Of a DNA stretch of 64,000 bases, positions 18,002 to 26,610 are shown one piece after another. This stretch comes from Parafrankia irregularis (GTDB taxonomy: Bacteria > Actinomycetota > Actinomycetes > Frankiales > Frankiaceae): positions 1-64,000 of the forward strand of contig NZ_FAOZ01000026.1 of NCBI RefSeq assembly GCF_001536285.1, in the 5' to 3' direction. Below the pieces are notes generated by a model. That model made no database searches. It was not told where the DNA came from and was given only the letters and a program-made list of their open reading frames with translations. Made by a program: the position numbers and the translations under genes. Position 1 is the first letter of the stretch. Every line of letters begins with the position of its first letter.

Positions 18002-18663
18002 CCCGGCTGCGTCAGACGTGTCTCGCCCATGCCCCGGAAGGAGCGGGCCAGGGCGGCAAACCTTCCGCCCGGTGCCTGGGCCGCGACCGGCTCGACGTCG
18101 GCGGCCGTGTCGACGTCCCGCAGCATGGGCAGGTCCGCCACTCTCAGATCGGCCGCCTCGAGCCGGGCGTGCTGCACGGCGCCGGTGTCGGGGCGTGAGG
18201 TCGCGACCCCGCGAACCATGGCACCGTCGGCCGAGCGCAGGCCGAGCGCCCACCAGCCGCCGTCGAGCGCCGCGCCGAGGACCGCGTCCGTCCGTCGCAG
18301 CGCCCGACAGGCCTCGACCAGGGTTCGGACGCCTACCTGGGGGGTGTCCATCCCGATCAGCAGGGCCGGTTCTCCGCGGACGGCGTCGAAGGCGGCGGCG
18401 AGCCGCTCGTCGAACGGCCCGCTCGCCTGGGCGACGACCGGCACACCTGCCGGCAGCCAGTCACCGGGTGCTCCGTCGAGTACCACCAGGGGGCGCACGG
18501 GCCAGGCGAGGTGGCGGCTCGCGCAGGCGGACACGACGGTGTCCAGGGTGTCGGCGAGTGCGGCCGCTGCCAATGCCGATGCCTGTTCGGGCAGGTAGGG
18601 CGGCGTCAGCCGGGTCTTCACCCGGCCCGGCCGCGGCTGCTTGGCGATGACGATCAGTCTCAC
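17998..18663 (-). CDS. DUF2064 glycosyltransferase-like protein
   Basis: A 221-residue protein of the DUF2064 (TIGR04282-like) group, a GT-A nucleotidyl/glycosyltransferase fold. It begins with IAKQPRPGRVKTRLTP, typical of the family. Near residue 110 it has LLIGMDTPQV, the usual position of the metal-binding Asp, then LGAALDGGWWALGL. The start is GTG 18663, overlapping the stop of the GT2 gene (GTGA), and its stop overlaps the methyltransferase start. The donor and acceptor are unknown. Confidence 0.88.
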   Translation of the reverse strand: MRLIVIAKQPRPGRVKTRLTPPYLPEQASALAAAALADTLDTVVSACASRHLAWPVRPLVVLDGAPGDWLPAGVPVVAQASGPFDERLAAAFDAVRGEPALLIGMDTPQVGVRTLVEACRALRRTDAVLGAALDGGWWALGLRSADGAMVRGVATSRPDTGAVQHARLEAADLRVADLPMLRDVDTAADVEPVAAQAPGGRFAALARSFRGMGETRLTQPG

Positions 18664-19358
18664 GGCATGCTCCGCAGCACGGCCGACATGTCCCGCACCG
18701 CGCGGGCGGTGCCCAGCGCGGTCCCGGTGACCTTCGACCGGCCCCGGCGGGGCAGATAGGCGACGTCGACCTCGGCGATGCGCCAGTCGGCCGCCGCGGC
18801 TCGGGCGAGCAGTTCCAGTGGATAGCCGAAGCGGCGGTCGACCACGCCCAGCGCCAGCAGTGCCTCCCGGCGGGCGGCGCGCATCGGGCCGATGTCGCGG
18901 ACCGGTACTCCGCCGCGCCGGCGGAGCTGGTGGGCGACGATCGCGTTGCCGGTGCGCGCGTGCAGCGGCCACACCTCGCGCCGCACCGCCCGGCGCCGGC
19001 CGACGACGAGATCCGCCTCGCCGGCGGCGACCGGCGCGACCAGCCGCGGCAGTTCCGTCGGGTCGAGCGAGGCGTCCGCGTCGCAGACGCAGACGACGGG
19101 GGCGCGGGCGGCGAGCAGGCCGGCGTGCACGGCCGCCCCGTAGCCCCGCATCGGCACGTCCACGACCTGCGCGCCCAACGCCCGCGCCAGCTCGGCGGAG
19201 CCGTCGGTGGAGCCGTTGTCCGCGATGATCGCCCGGTAGCCGACCGGGATCCGCTCCAGCACCCAGGGCAGGGCGGCGGCCTCGTCCAGGCATGGCAGCA
19301 CGACGTCCACCGTGTGGACGGCGCCGGAAATCGTCGGCGACTGACGTTCAGTGACCAT
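18660..19358 (-). CDS. Family 2 glycosyltransferase
   Basis: A 232-residue GT2 enzyme resembling dolichyl/polyprenyl-phosphate glycosyltransferases but without C-terminal membrane helices. Motifs are VVLPCLDEAAAL, ADNGSTDGSAE and the DxD-type VCVCDADASLDP (acidic metal site), then DIGPMRA. ATG 19358 is preceded by a TAGCCT box ending 7 nt upstream, so it is probably leaderless. It heads the GT2-DUF2064-methyltransferase-epimerase operon, divergent from the two-component system. Confidence 0.9.
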   Translation of the reverse strand: MVTERQSPTISGAVHTVDVVLPCLDEAAALPWVLERIPVGYRAIIADNGSTDGSAELARALGAQVVDVPMRGYGAAVHAGLLAARAPVVCVCDADASLDPTELPRLVAPVAAGEADLVVGRRRAVRREVWPLHARTGNAIVAHQLRRRGGVPVRDIGPMRAARREALLALGVVDRRFGYPLELLARAAAADWRIAEVDVAYLPRRGRSKVTGTALGTARAVRDMSAVLRSMP

Positions 19359-19365
19359 GCTCGGC

Positions 19366-19371
19366 AGGCTA
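19366..19371 (-). promoter_or_regulatory. -10 box of the GT2 operon (leaderless)
   Basis: TAGCCT on the minus strand, 7 nt before ATG 19358. In the same 141-bp divergent region, TTACAGAACGCAGAAGG (near 19395) and TTACGAAGCGCGGAAG (near 19435) are similar direct repeats about 40 bp apart. They could bind the adjacent response regulator. Confidence 0.45.
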
Positions 19372-19487
19372 GTAACGGAACGCGACGCTGATTCTTACAG
19401 AACGCAGAAGGCGCCGACGGCGACGCCTGGTTGTTACGAAGCGCGGAAGACGCTCCGTCGGCACGCGGCAGAAGCCACCCGGCCGTC

Positions 19488-19493
19488 TACTGT
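19488..19493 (+). promoter_or_regulatory. -10 box of the response regulator gene (leaderless)
   Basis: TACTGT ends 6 nt before ATG 19500 and no Shine-Dalgarno is present, consistent with a leaderless transcript. Confidence 0.5.
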
Positions 19494-19499
19494 TGGCCG

Positions 19500-20270
19500 A
19501 TGGCCCGGGTGCTGCTCGTCGATGATGACCCGACCGTGGCGGACGTCGTCGACCGCTACCTCTCCCACGCCGGTTTCCAGGTGGACAGGGCCGGTGACGG
19601 CAACGCGGCGTTGGCGCTCGCCGCCGAGCGCCGTCCCGATCTCGTCGTCCTGGACCTGATGCTGCCTGGCGTGGGTGGGCTGCAGGTGTGTCGCCAGTTG
19701 CGGGAACGAAGCTCCGTGCCGATCGTGATGCTGACGGCCCTCGGTGAGGAGTCCGACCGGGTCACCGGGCTGGAGACGGGTGCTGACGACTACATCACCA
19801 AGCCCTTCTCCCCTCGTGAGCTGGTTTTGCGGGTCCAGTCGGTGCTGCGCCGGACGTTGGCGCCGCCGCCGGCCGGCCGCGGCGTGCTGAGGGCCGGCTC
19901 CCTGGTCGTCGACGTCGCCGCCCGGGTGGCGACCCGCGACGGCGGGTCCCTCGCGCTGACCGTGCGCGAGTTCGACCTGCTCGCGTTCCTGATGGCGCAT
20001 CCGGGTGAGGCGTTCTCCCGCGTGACGCTGCTGGAGCGGGTGTGGGGCTGGACCTACGGCGACGCCTCGACCGTGACCGTCCACATCCGCCGGCTGCGCG
20101 AGAAGGTCGAGGCCGACCCGACGAGCCCGGCGCTGCTGCTGACGGTCTGGGGCATCGGGTACCGGTTCGACGCCGGCGTCGAGACCGGGGCCGGTCTCGG
20201 GGCCGAGACCGGGGCTGGAGCCCGGGCCGGTCTCGGTCTCGGTCTCGGCACGGGCGTGGCCCCGTCATGA
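19500..20270 (+). CDS. OmpR-family response regulator
   Basis: A 256-residue two-component regulator. The receiver domain has the acidic pocket VDDDP, phosphoacceptor Asp52 (VVLDLMLPG), Thr79 and Lys101 (ITKPF). The C-terminal winged helix includes LTVREFDLLAFLMAHPGE and VTVHIRRLREKVE. A Gly/Ala-rich tail of about 30 residues (GAETGAGARAGLGLGLG) follows the DNA-binding domain and looks like a repeat expansion. ATG 19500 is chosen over the longer frame because the receiver fold starts there. The stop overlaps the kinase start (ATGA). Confidence 0.94.
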   Translation: MARVLLVDDDPTVADVVDRYLSHAGFQVDRAGDGNAALALAAERRPDLVVLDLMLPGVGGLQVCRQLRERSSVPIVMLTALGEESDRVTGLETGADDYITKPFSPRELVLRVQSVLRRTLAPPPAGRGVLRAGSLVVDVAARVATRDGGSLALTVREFDLLAFLMAHPGEAFSRVTLLERVWGWTYGDASTVTVHIRRLREKVEADPTSPALLLTVWGIGYRFDAGVETGAGLGAETGAGARAGLGLGLGTGVAPS

Positions 20271-21436
20271 CGGACCTGCTGCACATCGTCGGGATCGCGC
20301 TGGCCTGCTCGCTGATCGCCCCGCTGCTCGTCGCTCCGTTGCTGCGCTGGCTGCGGCGCGCCTCGATCCGCGTCTGGGGCGCGGTGCTCGTCCTCGCCGG
20401 GGTCGTCGCCATGGCGGCCGGCGTCGCCGGAACGGCCCAGGCGATGTTCCTCTCCGACCACGACCTCGATGTGGTTCTCGTCGTGCTGGCGGTGTCCGCC
20501 GTGGCCGCGACCGTGACGACGCTCTGGCTCGGCCGCCCGCTCGCCCGGGCGTCCATCATGGTCACCCAGGCGGCCGGGCACCTGGGCGAACCCACCTACG
20601 ATCCGGTCCGCCGGCCGCCGCCGACAGCCGAGCTGGCGGCGATCACCCGGGCGCTCGACGAGTCGCACCGGCGGCTGGTGGCCGCACGAGAACGGGAACG
20701 GGCGCTGGAAGCGAGCCGCCGGGAACTGGTCTCCTGGGTCAGCCACGACCTGCGGACGCCGATCGCCGGCATCCGTGCGACCGCCGAGGCTCTCGACGAC
20801 GGGGTGGTCACCGACGCCGCCACCGTCGCCCGCTACCACCGGGCCATGGTGCGCAGCTCGGAACGGCTGTCCAGCCTCGTCGACGACCTGTTCGAGCTGT
20901 CGAGGCTGCATGCGGGCTCGTTGGAGCTCACGTTGGAGACGGTGGCGCTGCGCGACGTCGTGTCGGACGCGGTGGCCGCGGCGGACCCGCTCGCCCGGGC
21001 GAAGGGCGTGCTCCTTCACGGCGAGGCCGACGACACCGCGAAGGTCGACGTCGACGTCGCCGAGGTCGGCCGGGTGCTGGGCAACCTGCTGGCCAACGCG
21101 ATCCGGCACACCCCCAGCGACGGAACGGTCGCGGTGACGGCGAACGTGTCGGCGGCACATGCCGTGGTGTCCGTCGCGGACACCTGCGGCGGGATTCCCG
21201 AGGCGGACATCGACCGGATCTTCGAGACCGGTTTCCGCGGCGAGCCCGCGCGCACGCCCAGCACAGGTGGCGCGGGCGACGACGGCCCGCCCGCGGCCAC
21301 CGCCCCCGAGGGAAGCCAGTCGGGACTCGGCCTGGCGATCGTGCGCGGCATCGTCGAGGCCCACGGTGGCGGTGTGACCGTCCACAACGTCGACGGTGGC
21401 TGCCGGTTCGTCGTCGAGCTCCCGCTCGCCGCCTGA
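20267..21436 (+). CDS. Sensor histidine kinase
   Basis: A 389-residue membrane kinase, partner of the regulator it overlaps. There are two N-terminal membrane helices (about 5-25 and 35-60) with a third hydrophobic stretch near 65-85, a HAMP-like linker, a DHp domain with His160 in SWVSHDLRTP, an N box (NLLANAIRHTP), and G boxes (VADTCGGIPE and GLGLAIVRGI). There is almost no extracytoplasmic domain, so the signal is probably sensed in or near the membrane. The neighbouring membrane molybdoenzyme is a plausible target. Confidence 0.93.
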   Translation: MTDLLHIVGIALACSLIAPLLVAPLLRWLRRASIRVWGAVLVLAGVVAMAAGVAGTAQAMFLSDHDLDVVLVVLAVSAVAATVTTLWLGRPLARASIMVTQAAGHLGEPTYDPVRRPPPTAELAAITRALDESHRRLVAARERERALEASRRELVSWVSHDLRTPIAGIRATAEALDDGVVTDAATVARYHRAMVRSSERLSSLVDDLFELSRLHAGSLELTLETVALRDVVSDAVAAADPLARAKGVLLHGEADDTAKVDVDVAEVGRVLGNLLANAIRHTPSDGTVAVTANVSAAHAVVSVADTCGGIPEADIDRIFETGFRGEPARTPSTGGAGDDGPPAATAPEGSQSGLGLAIVRGIVEAHGGGVTVHNVDGGCRFVVELPLAA

Positions 21437-21457
21437 GATCCGCACCGCCCGCCGAAC

Positions 21458-21474
21458 GGCGGCTGCCAGCCGCC
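21458..21474. terminator. Hairpin between convergent genes
   Basis: GGCGGCT at 21458-21464 pairs with AGCCGCC at 21468-21474 (7 bp, 3-nt loop). It lies between the kinase stop and the convergent small membrane protein. Confidence 0.45.
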
Positions 21475-21503
21475 TCCCACCGATCACCCGTCACACCTCT
21501 CGG

Positions 21504-21539
21504 TACCCGTCAACCGCCCGCTACCCGTCAACCGCCCGC
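21504..21539. repeat. 18-bp tandem repeat across a stop codon
   Basis: Two perfect 18-bp copies (21504-21521 and 21522-21539). The right copy encodes the last residues of the convergent small membrane protein; the left copy lies just beyond its stop. This is a tandem duplication of the gene's end. Confidence 0.8.
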
Positions 21540-21982
21540 TGCCTGCGCGCGGTACGACGTCTCGCTGCCCGGACGGCCATGATGGCGACGGCGCCGGCCC
21601 ACACCGCCCCGAGCACGAGGGCGAGGTTGCGCCGGTAGGGCAGCGGATTCGTGGTCGGGTTCCCGGGCGTGCCCCCGTAGCCGAGCCACAGCGGCAGGCA
21701 CATCAGCGCCACCGAGGCCGAGATGATCAGGGCACCCTGCACCACGGCCCGGTATGGCGCCGGGACGAACCGGCTGAGGGCGAACCCGACAAGCGCGGTC
21801 GCCGGCACCAGCACGAGGTCGTGCACGATGACCCCACCCGCCAGCCACGACAGCGAGTTCGGCGGGTTGGCCGGTCGCGGATGGGTGAACAGGCCGGCGA
21901 GCCCGTAGCCGAGCGCCGCGAGGCCGGCGGCGACGAGCACGGCCCGCACGACCCGCACGACCCACGGATGGTTGCCGGTCAC
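21521..21982 (-). CDS. Small four-helix membrane protein
   Basis: A 153-residue hydrophobic protein with four predicted membrane helices, around AVLVAAGLAALGYGLAGL, VIVHDLVLVPATALVGFAL, VQGALIISASVALMCLPL and LALVLGAVWAGAVAIMAV. No family is recognised. The GTG start at 21982 overlaps the stop of the molybdopterin oxidoreductase (GTGA), so the two are translationally coupled. It may be an accessory membrane subunit of that oxidoreductase. Confidence 0.8.
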   Translation of the reverse strand: MTGNHPWVVRVVRAVLVAAGLAALGYGLAGLFTHPRPANPPNSLSWLAGGVIVHDLVLVPATALVGFALSRFVPAPYRAVVQGALIISASVALMCLPLWLGYGGTPGNPTTNPLPYRRNLALVLGAVWAGAVAIMAVRAARRRTARRQRAVDG

Positions 21983-23178
21983 ACCATCACCACCCGGTGC
22001 ACCCACTTTGTCTGCAGGACACCTGGCCGGTTCGGCGCGATCAGCCGGGCCGGGTAGCCGTGCTCGATGTCGAGGAGGGCCCCGTCCAGCCGGGTCGCGA
22101 GCAGCGTCAGCGGATCGCGGGCGTGCGGCGGGGCGACCTCGCTTGTGCGGTAACCGCCGCGGGCCTCCAGCGACTCCGCCCGGACGGTCGCCTCGGCCGG
22201 GATGCCGGCCCGGTCCAGCAGATCGCGCAGCCGCACCCCGCCCCAGGTGGCGTCGGCCGACCAGCCCTCGACACAGGTGATCGGCAGCCGGGACGTCGCG
22301 CGGCCCAGGTCGTGCAGCTCGGTCAGGGTCAGGGTGAACGGGCGCGGGCCGACGACCTCGAGCCGGTAGCCGGCGTCCCGGGCCACCCGCAGGACGCCGG
22401 CCGCGGCGGCGGTGCGGTTCACCGGCAGCCCCTGCGGCCCGAGGTTCGGCTGACGCGGCGTGAGCAGCGCGGTCTCGGCGAGTCCGGGCACGAACTGGCC
22501 CGCCGTCGACACCATGATCACACCGGCGGCGGTGCCGACCGCGATGCCGAAGCCGCGCCGGGACAGTCCGCCGCCCGGCGGCTCGGGCACGCTGACCCGG
22601 TCGGTCAGCTGCGACCGGTCGGCCCTGCGACGTCCCACGTTCGCCCGGACGACGGCCAGCTTGGCGGCCACGTGCACCACCAGCGCGCCGATGGTGACCC
22701 AGGCGACCCAGTAGTGGGTGACCGTGAAGAAGAACCGGAACCGGTACCACTGGGCGATGTTGGCGATCCCGGTCGCGAGCTGGAACAGCGCCCCGGCGAT
22801 CAGCGGGAGGATCGAGATCCGCTCCAGTGCGTGCCCGACCGTCCGCACCGGCGGCCACTCCCACAGCCGGGGGTAGACCGTCCACAGCTTCGCCAGCAGC
22901 AGCGGCACGCAGGCGAGCCCCGTCGCCACGTGAACGCCCTGGGTGAGCCGGTAGAACCACACCGGCCTGGACGGCCAGGTCCACCAGCCCGGCGGATGCT
23001 GCATGAAATGCGACACGAGTCCGGTCAGGAACGCCGTGGCGAAGGCGGCTCCCAGCCAGAGCCCCAGCAGCGACGCGACCCGTGGGTCGTGCAGGCGGCT
23101 GGAGAAGGCGTCAGCACGCAGCGGACCGCGCCGCAGCCGACCGGGCGGCGGCGCGACGATGCGGTCGAGCAGTTTCAT
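21979..23178 (-). CDS. Cytochrome-b-like membrane domain fused to sulfite-oxidase-type Moco domain
   Basis: A 399-residue fusion. The N-terminal half has about four membrane helices with histidines placed as in b-type cytochromes (GVHVATGLACVPLLLAKLW; THYWVAWVTIGALVVHV). A twin-arginine-like SRRGF precedes a fifth hydrophobic segment near 215-235. The C-terminal half (about 250-399) is an oxidoreductase molybdopterin-binding domain with the Mo-ligand Cys302 in PITCVEGWSADATW. The membrane part probably links it to quinones, while the Moco part faces outward. The substrate is unknown. The start ATG 23178 gives MKLLDRI. Confidence 0.88.
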   Translation of the reverse strand: MKLLDRIVAPPPGRLRRGPLRADAFSSRLHDPRVASLLGLWLGAAFATAFLTGLVSHFMQHPPGWWTWPSRPVWFYRLTQGVHVATGLACVPLLLAKLWTVYPRLWEWPPVRTVGHALERISILPLIAGALFQLATGIANIAQWYRFRFFFTVTHYWVAWVTIGALVVHVAAKLAVVRANVGRRRADRSQLTDRVSVPEPPGGGLSRRGFGIAVGTAAGVIMVSTAGQFVPGLAETALLTPRQPNLGPQGLPVNRTAAAAGVLRVARDAGYRLEVVGPRPFTLTLTELHDLGRATSRLPITCVEGWSADATWGGVRLRDLLDRAGIPAEATVRAESLEARGGYRTSEVAPPHARDPLTLLATRLDGALLDIEHGYPARLIAPNRPGVLQTKWVHRVVMV

Positions 23179-23293
23179 GCACGCAACGTAGGCAGCGTCT
23201 GGCCCGTGATGGCCGGCCCGGCGCATTACGGTCCGCGGAAGCGTCCGCCTGGCAGGGTGCCATTCCCGGCGGGCGCCGTCAGGCTGTCGCGTC

Positions 23294-24964
23294 ATGGTGA
23301 TCCGTCCGCCGTCCGAGGCGCCCACGCCGACGAGCCCCGCCCGACCGGCCACCGATCCGCGGACCGCGTCGGGAGCCAGCCGTCGTCGACGGGCTCTCGT
23401 CGCCGCCGCCGGGGCCCTCGCCGGGGCTCTCGGTCTGGAGTTCGCGGTCATCGCGCAGCCGGGCCCGCTGCCCGGCCCGCCGGCGGTGCTCTACCTGGTG
23501 CTCGGCTGGTGGGCGGTGGCCGCGCTCGGGACGTGGCTGTTGATCCGCGCGGGCTCGCGGCGGGCCACGGTCTGGCTGCTGCTGACGGGAGCCGTCGCGG
23601 TGCATGTGCTCGCGATCGCCGCGGGCCCCCGGATGAGCGACGACCTTTACCGCTACATCTGGGATGGTCGCGTCCAGGCGGCCGGCATCGACCCGTACCG
23701 CTACCCGACCAGCTCCCCCGAGCTGGCACAGCTGCGCGACGGCTGGCTCTGGCCGGACGACGCCGGCTGCGCCGCGCGTGACCGCGGCCCGGGCTGCACG
23801 AGGATCAACTATCCGCAGGCGCACACGATCTACCCGCCCGTCGCGCAGGCGTACTTCACCGCCGTGCACTTCCTGCCGGGGCCGCCGCGGGAGAACAAGG
23901 TCCAGCTCTACGCGGCGCTGACCTCGTTGGCGCTGACCGGCCTGCTGGCCTCGGTCCTCGCCGCGCGCGGGCAGCCGATCGGGTACGCCGCCGCCTACGC
24001 CTGGGCGCCCGCCGCCGGCCTCGACGCGGGCATGGACGCCCATGTCGACGTGCTGGCGGCGCTGTTCGCCGTCGGGGCCTGCGCGTTGCTGACCCGACGT
24101 GAGCCCGTGCCGGGCCGACCCGACGAACCCGGACCCGACCGGGGCGGCCGGTGGGGCTGGTCGGGCCGGTGGGGCTGGTCGGGCCGGGCCGGCCGGCCAG
24201 CTGGGCAGGGCGGGCCGCGGTCGCGCCCGTCCACCAGGGTCGCGGTCGCGGCCGGTGCCCTGATCGGGGCCGCCGTCGCGGTGAAGCTCTATCCGGCGTT
24301 GCTGCTGGTCGCCGCCGCCCGCCGCCGGGTCCTGGCGGTCGCAGGCACCGCCGCGGCCGTCGTCGCGCTGTCGTACCTGCCGCACGTGGCCGCCGTCGGC
24401 CCGGACGTGGTCGGCTTCCTGCCGAAGTATCTCTCCGTCGAGGGCTACCAGGACGGCCACCGGTTCCTGCTGCTCGGGCTGCTGGGCTTTTCCGGGACGT
24501 CCGCCAAGCTCGCCGCGGGCGTCGTCCTGGCCGGGGTCGCCGTGGCGGTCTGGCGCGCCGATCCGGCCAGGATCGGCACGGAGCTCGGCGCGCTCCGGCT
24601 GCTGGGGGCGGCATTCCTGCTCGCCACTCCGGCCCAGCCCTGGTACGGGATACCGCTGGTGGCGCTCGCCGTGCTCGCTCGGCGCCCCGAGTGGCTGGCC
24701 GTCGCCGCGGCGCCCTACGTCCTGTACATGTCGCTGTTCACCGGGCATCTCGCGCTCGATGATCGGATCACCCGCCCCGGCGGTTACGCCGTCGGGGCCG
24801 TCGTCGTCCTCGTCGCCGCCGTCGTCCGGGTCGCGGTTCGTTCCGGGAACGCGGCCAGGAGCAGCTCCGCCTGGGCCACGGAAGACCAGAACGGGCAGGG
24901 GCTCGGATCAGGGAAGGTCGAAGGGGAGCGTCATGCCGTCCAGGGCGGCCGGGCAGGGGCATGA
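23294..24964 (+). CDS. GT87/DUF2029-type polyprenyl glycosyltransferase
   Basis: A polytopic membrane protein of 556 residues related to the GT87/DUF2029 alpha-mannosyltransferases of actinobacteria, which use polyprenyl-phosphate sugars outside the membrane. Around ten helices are visible. Family-like motifs are MSDDLYRYIWDGRVQAAGID, NPYRYP-like DPYRYP, the luminal TIYPPVAQ and AVKLYPALLLVAA. A GRWGWSGRWGWSGR tandem lies in a cytoplasmic loop (about 24150-24190). The last ~57 bp overlap the convergent MTA phosphorylase gene. It may act with the GT2/DUF2064 operon nearby. Confidence 0.87.
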   Translation: MVIRPPSEAPTPTSPARPATDPRTASGASRRRRALVAAAGALAGALGLEFAVIAQPGPLPGPPAVLYLVLGWWAVAALGTWLLIRAGSRRATVWLLLTGAVAVHVLAIAAGPRMSDDLYRYIWDGRVQAAGIDPYRYPTSSPELAQLRDGWLWPDDAGCAARDRGPGCTRINYPQAHTIYPPVAQAYFTAVHFLPGPPRENKVQLYAALTSLALTGLLASVLAARGQPIGYAAAYAWAPAAGLDAGMDAHVDVLAALFAVGACALLTRREPVPGRPDEPGPDRGGRWGWSGRWGWSGRAGRPAGQGGPRSRPSTRVAVAAGALIGAAVAVKLYPALLLVAAARRRVLAVAGTAAAVVALSYLPHVAAVGPDVVGFLPKYLSVEGYQDGHRFLLLGLLGFSGTSAKLAAGVVLAGVAVAVWRADPARIGTELGALRLLGAAFLLATPAQPWYGIPLVALAVLARRPEWLAVAAAPYVLYMSLFTGHLALDDRITRPGGYAVGAVVVLVAAVVRVAVRSGNAARSSSAWATEDQNGQGLGSGKVEGERHAVQGGRAGA

Positions 24965-25720
24965 CCGCGCGGACGGCACCGGCAGGGTCGGAACGACCCG
25001 GCACACCAGGTCACGCAACGATTCGATGTTGCGCGCGAACACCTCGAAGACCTCGGCCTGGCTGACGGCCGAGGCCGCGTCCACGCCCGCGTCATAGTCC
25101 GTCACCAGCGCGAGCGCCGTGTAGCAGACCGCGAGCTCCCGGGCCAGGACAGCCTCCGGATGACCGGTCATGTTGACCAGCGACCAGCCCTGCCCGGCGA
25201 ACCAGCGGGATTCGGCCCGGGTGGAGAAGCGCGGTCCCTGCACCACGACCATCGTCGCGCCGTCGACCGGAGCCTGGCCGGCCTCGGCCCCGGCCTTCAG
25301 CACCGCCGCACGCCCGGCCGGGCAGTACGGGTCGGCGAACTGAACATGCGCCGCACCGGAGTCGTAGTAGGTCTGCGCACGCCCCGACGTCCGGTCCACC
25401 AGCTGGTCCGGCACGACGACCGCGCCGGGCCCGAGCTCGGGGCGCAGGCTCCCCACCGCGACCGGGGCGATCACCTGCCGGACTCCGAGGCTGCGCAGCG
25501 CCCACATGTTCGCCCGGTAGTTGACCTCGTGCGCCGGCAGGCGATGACCCCGGCCGTGCCGGGGCAGGAACGCCACGGCCCGGCCACCGATCTCACCGAC
25601 CGCGACCGCGTCGCTGGGATCTCCGTACGGTGTGGTCACGGCGACGTCCGTCATCCCGTCGAGCAGCGAGTAGAAGCCGCTCCCGCCGATCACACCGATC
25701 TCCGCGCCGGTCACACTCAT
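24908..25720 (-). CDS. mtnP: S-methyl-5'-thioadenosine phosphorylase
   Basis: Cytosolic phosphorylase of 270 residues cleaving methylthioadenosine to adenine and methylthioribose-1-phosphate (methionine salvage). It shows the class II PNP/MTAP features: IGVIGGSGFYSLL, the phosphate-site PRHGRGH, HEVNYRANMWAL and the substrate-site NMTGHPEAVLARE, then TDYDAG. ATG 25720 is preceded by GGGAG. It overlaps the convergent GT87 gene by about 57 bp. Confidence 0.93.
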   Translation of the reverse strand: MSVTGAEIGVIGGSGFYSLLDGMTDVAVTTPYGDPSDAVAVGEIGGRAVAFLPRHGRGHRLPAHEVNYRANMWALRSLGVRQVIAPVAVGSLRPELGPGAVVVPDQLVDRTSGRAQTYYDSGAAHVQFADPYCPAGRAAVLKAGAEAGQAPVDGATMVVVQGPRFSTRAESRWFAGQGWSLVNMTGHPEAVLARELAVCYTALALVTDYDAGVDAASAVSQAEVFEVFARNIESLRDLVCRVVPTLPVPSARSCPCPAALDGMTLPFDLP

Positions 25721-25730
25721 CTCCCGTCGT

Positions 25731-25900
25731 CCGCGATCCGCGATCCGCGATCCGCAATCCGCGATCGGAACACCCGCTCCGGGCGGAAGCTACCGACGGA
25801 ACGCGGCGGTCTCCCACGCGACGGGCCATCCGTCTCCGGTTCGTAATCGACGCCCGAACGCGGAGCCGGTATCCGGAGCCGGCATCCGGAGCCGGCATCA
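25731..25900. repeat. Two short tandem repeat clusters upstream of mtnP
   Basis: CCGCGAT repeats five times (one variant) at 25731-25765. A 13-bp unit (GGAGCCGGCATCC and variants) repeats three times at 25862-25900. Both lie between mtnP and the TrkA gene, and I see no other element in this intergenic stretch. Confidence 0.85.
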
Positions 25901-25926
25901 GCGGCCGGATAGCGTCGCGTTCGGAT

Positions 25927-26610
25927 TCACGGAGGGTTCGCCGTGCCGACCGCGGTCGCGAACTCCTCGACCCGGTCGGTGCCGCCGGCGATCATGATCA
26001 GGTCGCCCGGCCCGAGGACCGTGCCGGCCTCGGCGTGGGTGAACTGGCCGCCGGGATGCTTCACACCGACGATGGTGATCCCGAACCGGCTGCGCAGGGC
26101 GGTCTTCTCCAGCGCGCGGCCGCAGATCTCGCGGGGGGCGCGCAGCTTCGCGATCGCGTAGTTGTCGTCGAACTCCAGGAAGTCGATGAGCCGGCCGGTC
26201 ATCAGGTGGGCGACCCGCTCACCGGCGTCGCGTTCGGGGTAGACGACATGGTTGGCGCCGATGCGCTCCAGGATGCGGCCATGCTCGCGGGTGATCGCCT
26301 TCGACCACACCTCGGGGACGGCCAGGTCGAGCAGCACGCCGGTGGCGAGCACGCTGGCCTCGATCTCGGTGCCGATCGCGACGACGGCCCGCCGGAACTC
26401 GTGCGCGCCGAGCTGGCGCATCACCACCTCGCTGGTGGCGTCCGCCTCGATCACATGGGTGATCTGGCCGGACCACTGCTGGACCAGGTCATGGTTGCGG
26501 TCGACGGCGACCACCCGGTGGCCGAGCTCCTGGAGGGTCTGGGCCAGCGTCCCGCCGAACCGGCCGAGACCGATGACGAGGACGGCGTCCTCGCGGTTCC
26601 TGCTAGCCAA
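25927..26610 (-). CDS. TrkA/KtrA potassium-channel regulatory protein
   Basis: A 227-residue cytosolic RCK protein that gates a TrkH/KtrB potassium transporter. The N-terminal RCK_N domain has a NAD-binding VIGLGRFGGTLAQTL and acidic VAVDRN. The C-terminal RCK_C (TrkA_C) domain covers about residues 135-220. Its start overlaps the stop of the TrkH gene by 8 bp, so the pair is co-transcribed and probably forms one transporter. Confidence 0.93.
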   Translation of the reverse strand: MASRNREDAVLVIGLGRFGGTLAQTLQELGHRVVAVDRNHDLVQQWSGQITHVIEADATSEVVMRQLGAHEFRRAVVAIGTEIEASVLATGVLLDLAVPEVWSKAITREHGRILERIGANHVVYPERDAGERVAHLMTGRLIDFLEFDDNYAIAKLRAPREICGRALEKTALRSRFGITIVGVKHPGGQFTHAEAGTVLGPGDLIMIAGGTDRVEEFATAVGTANPP

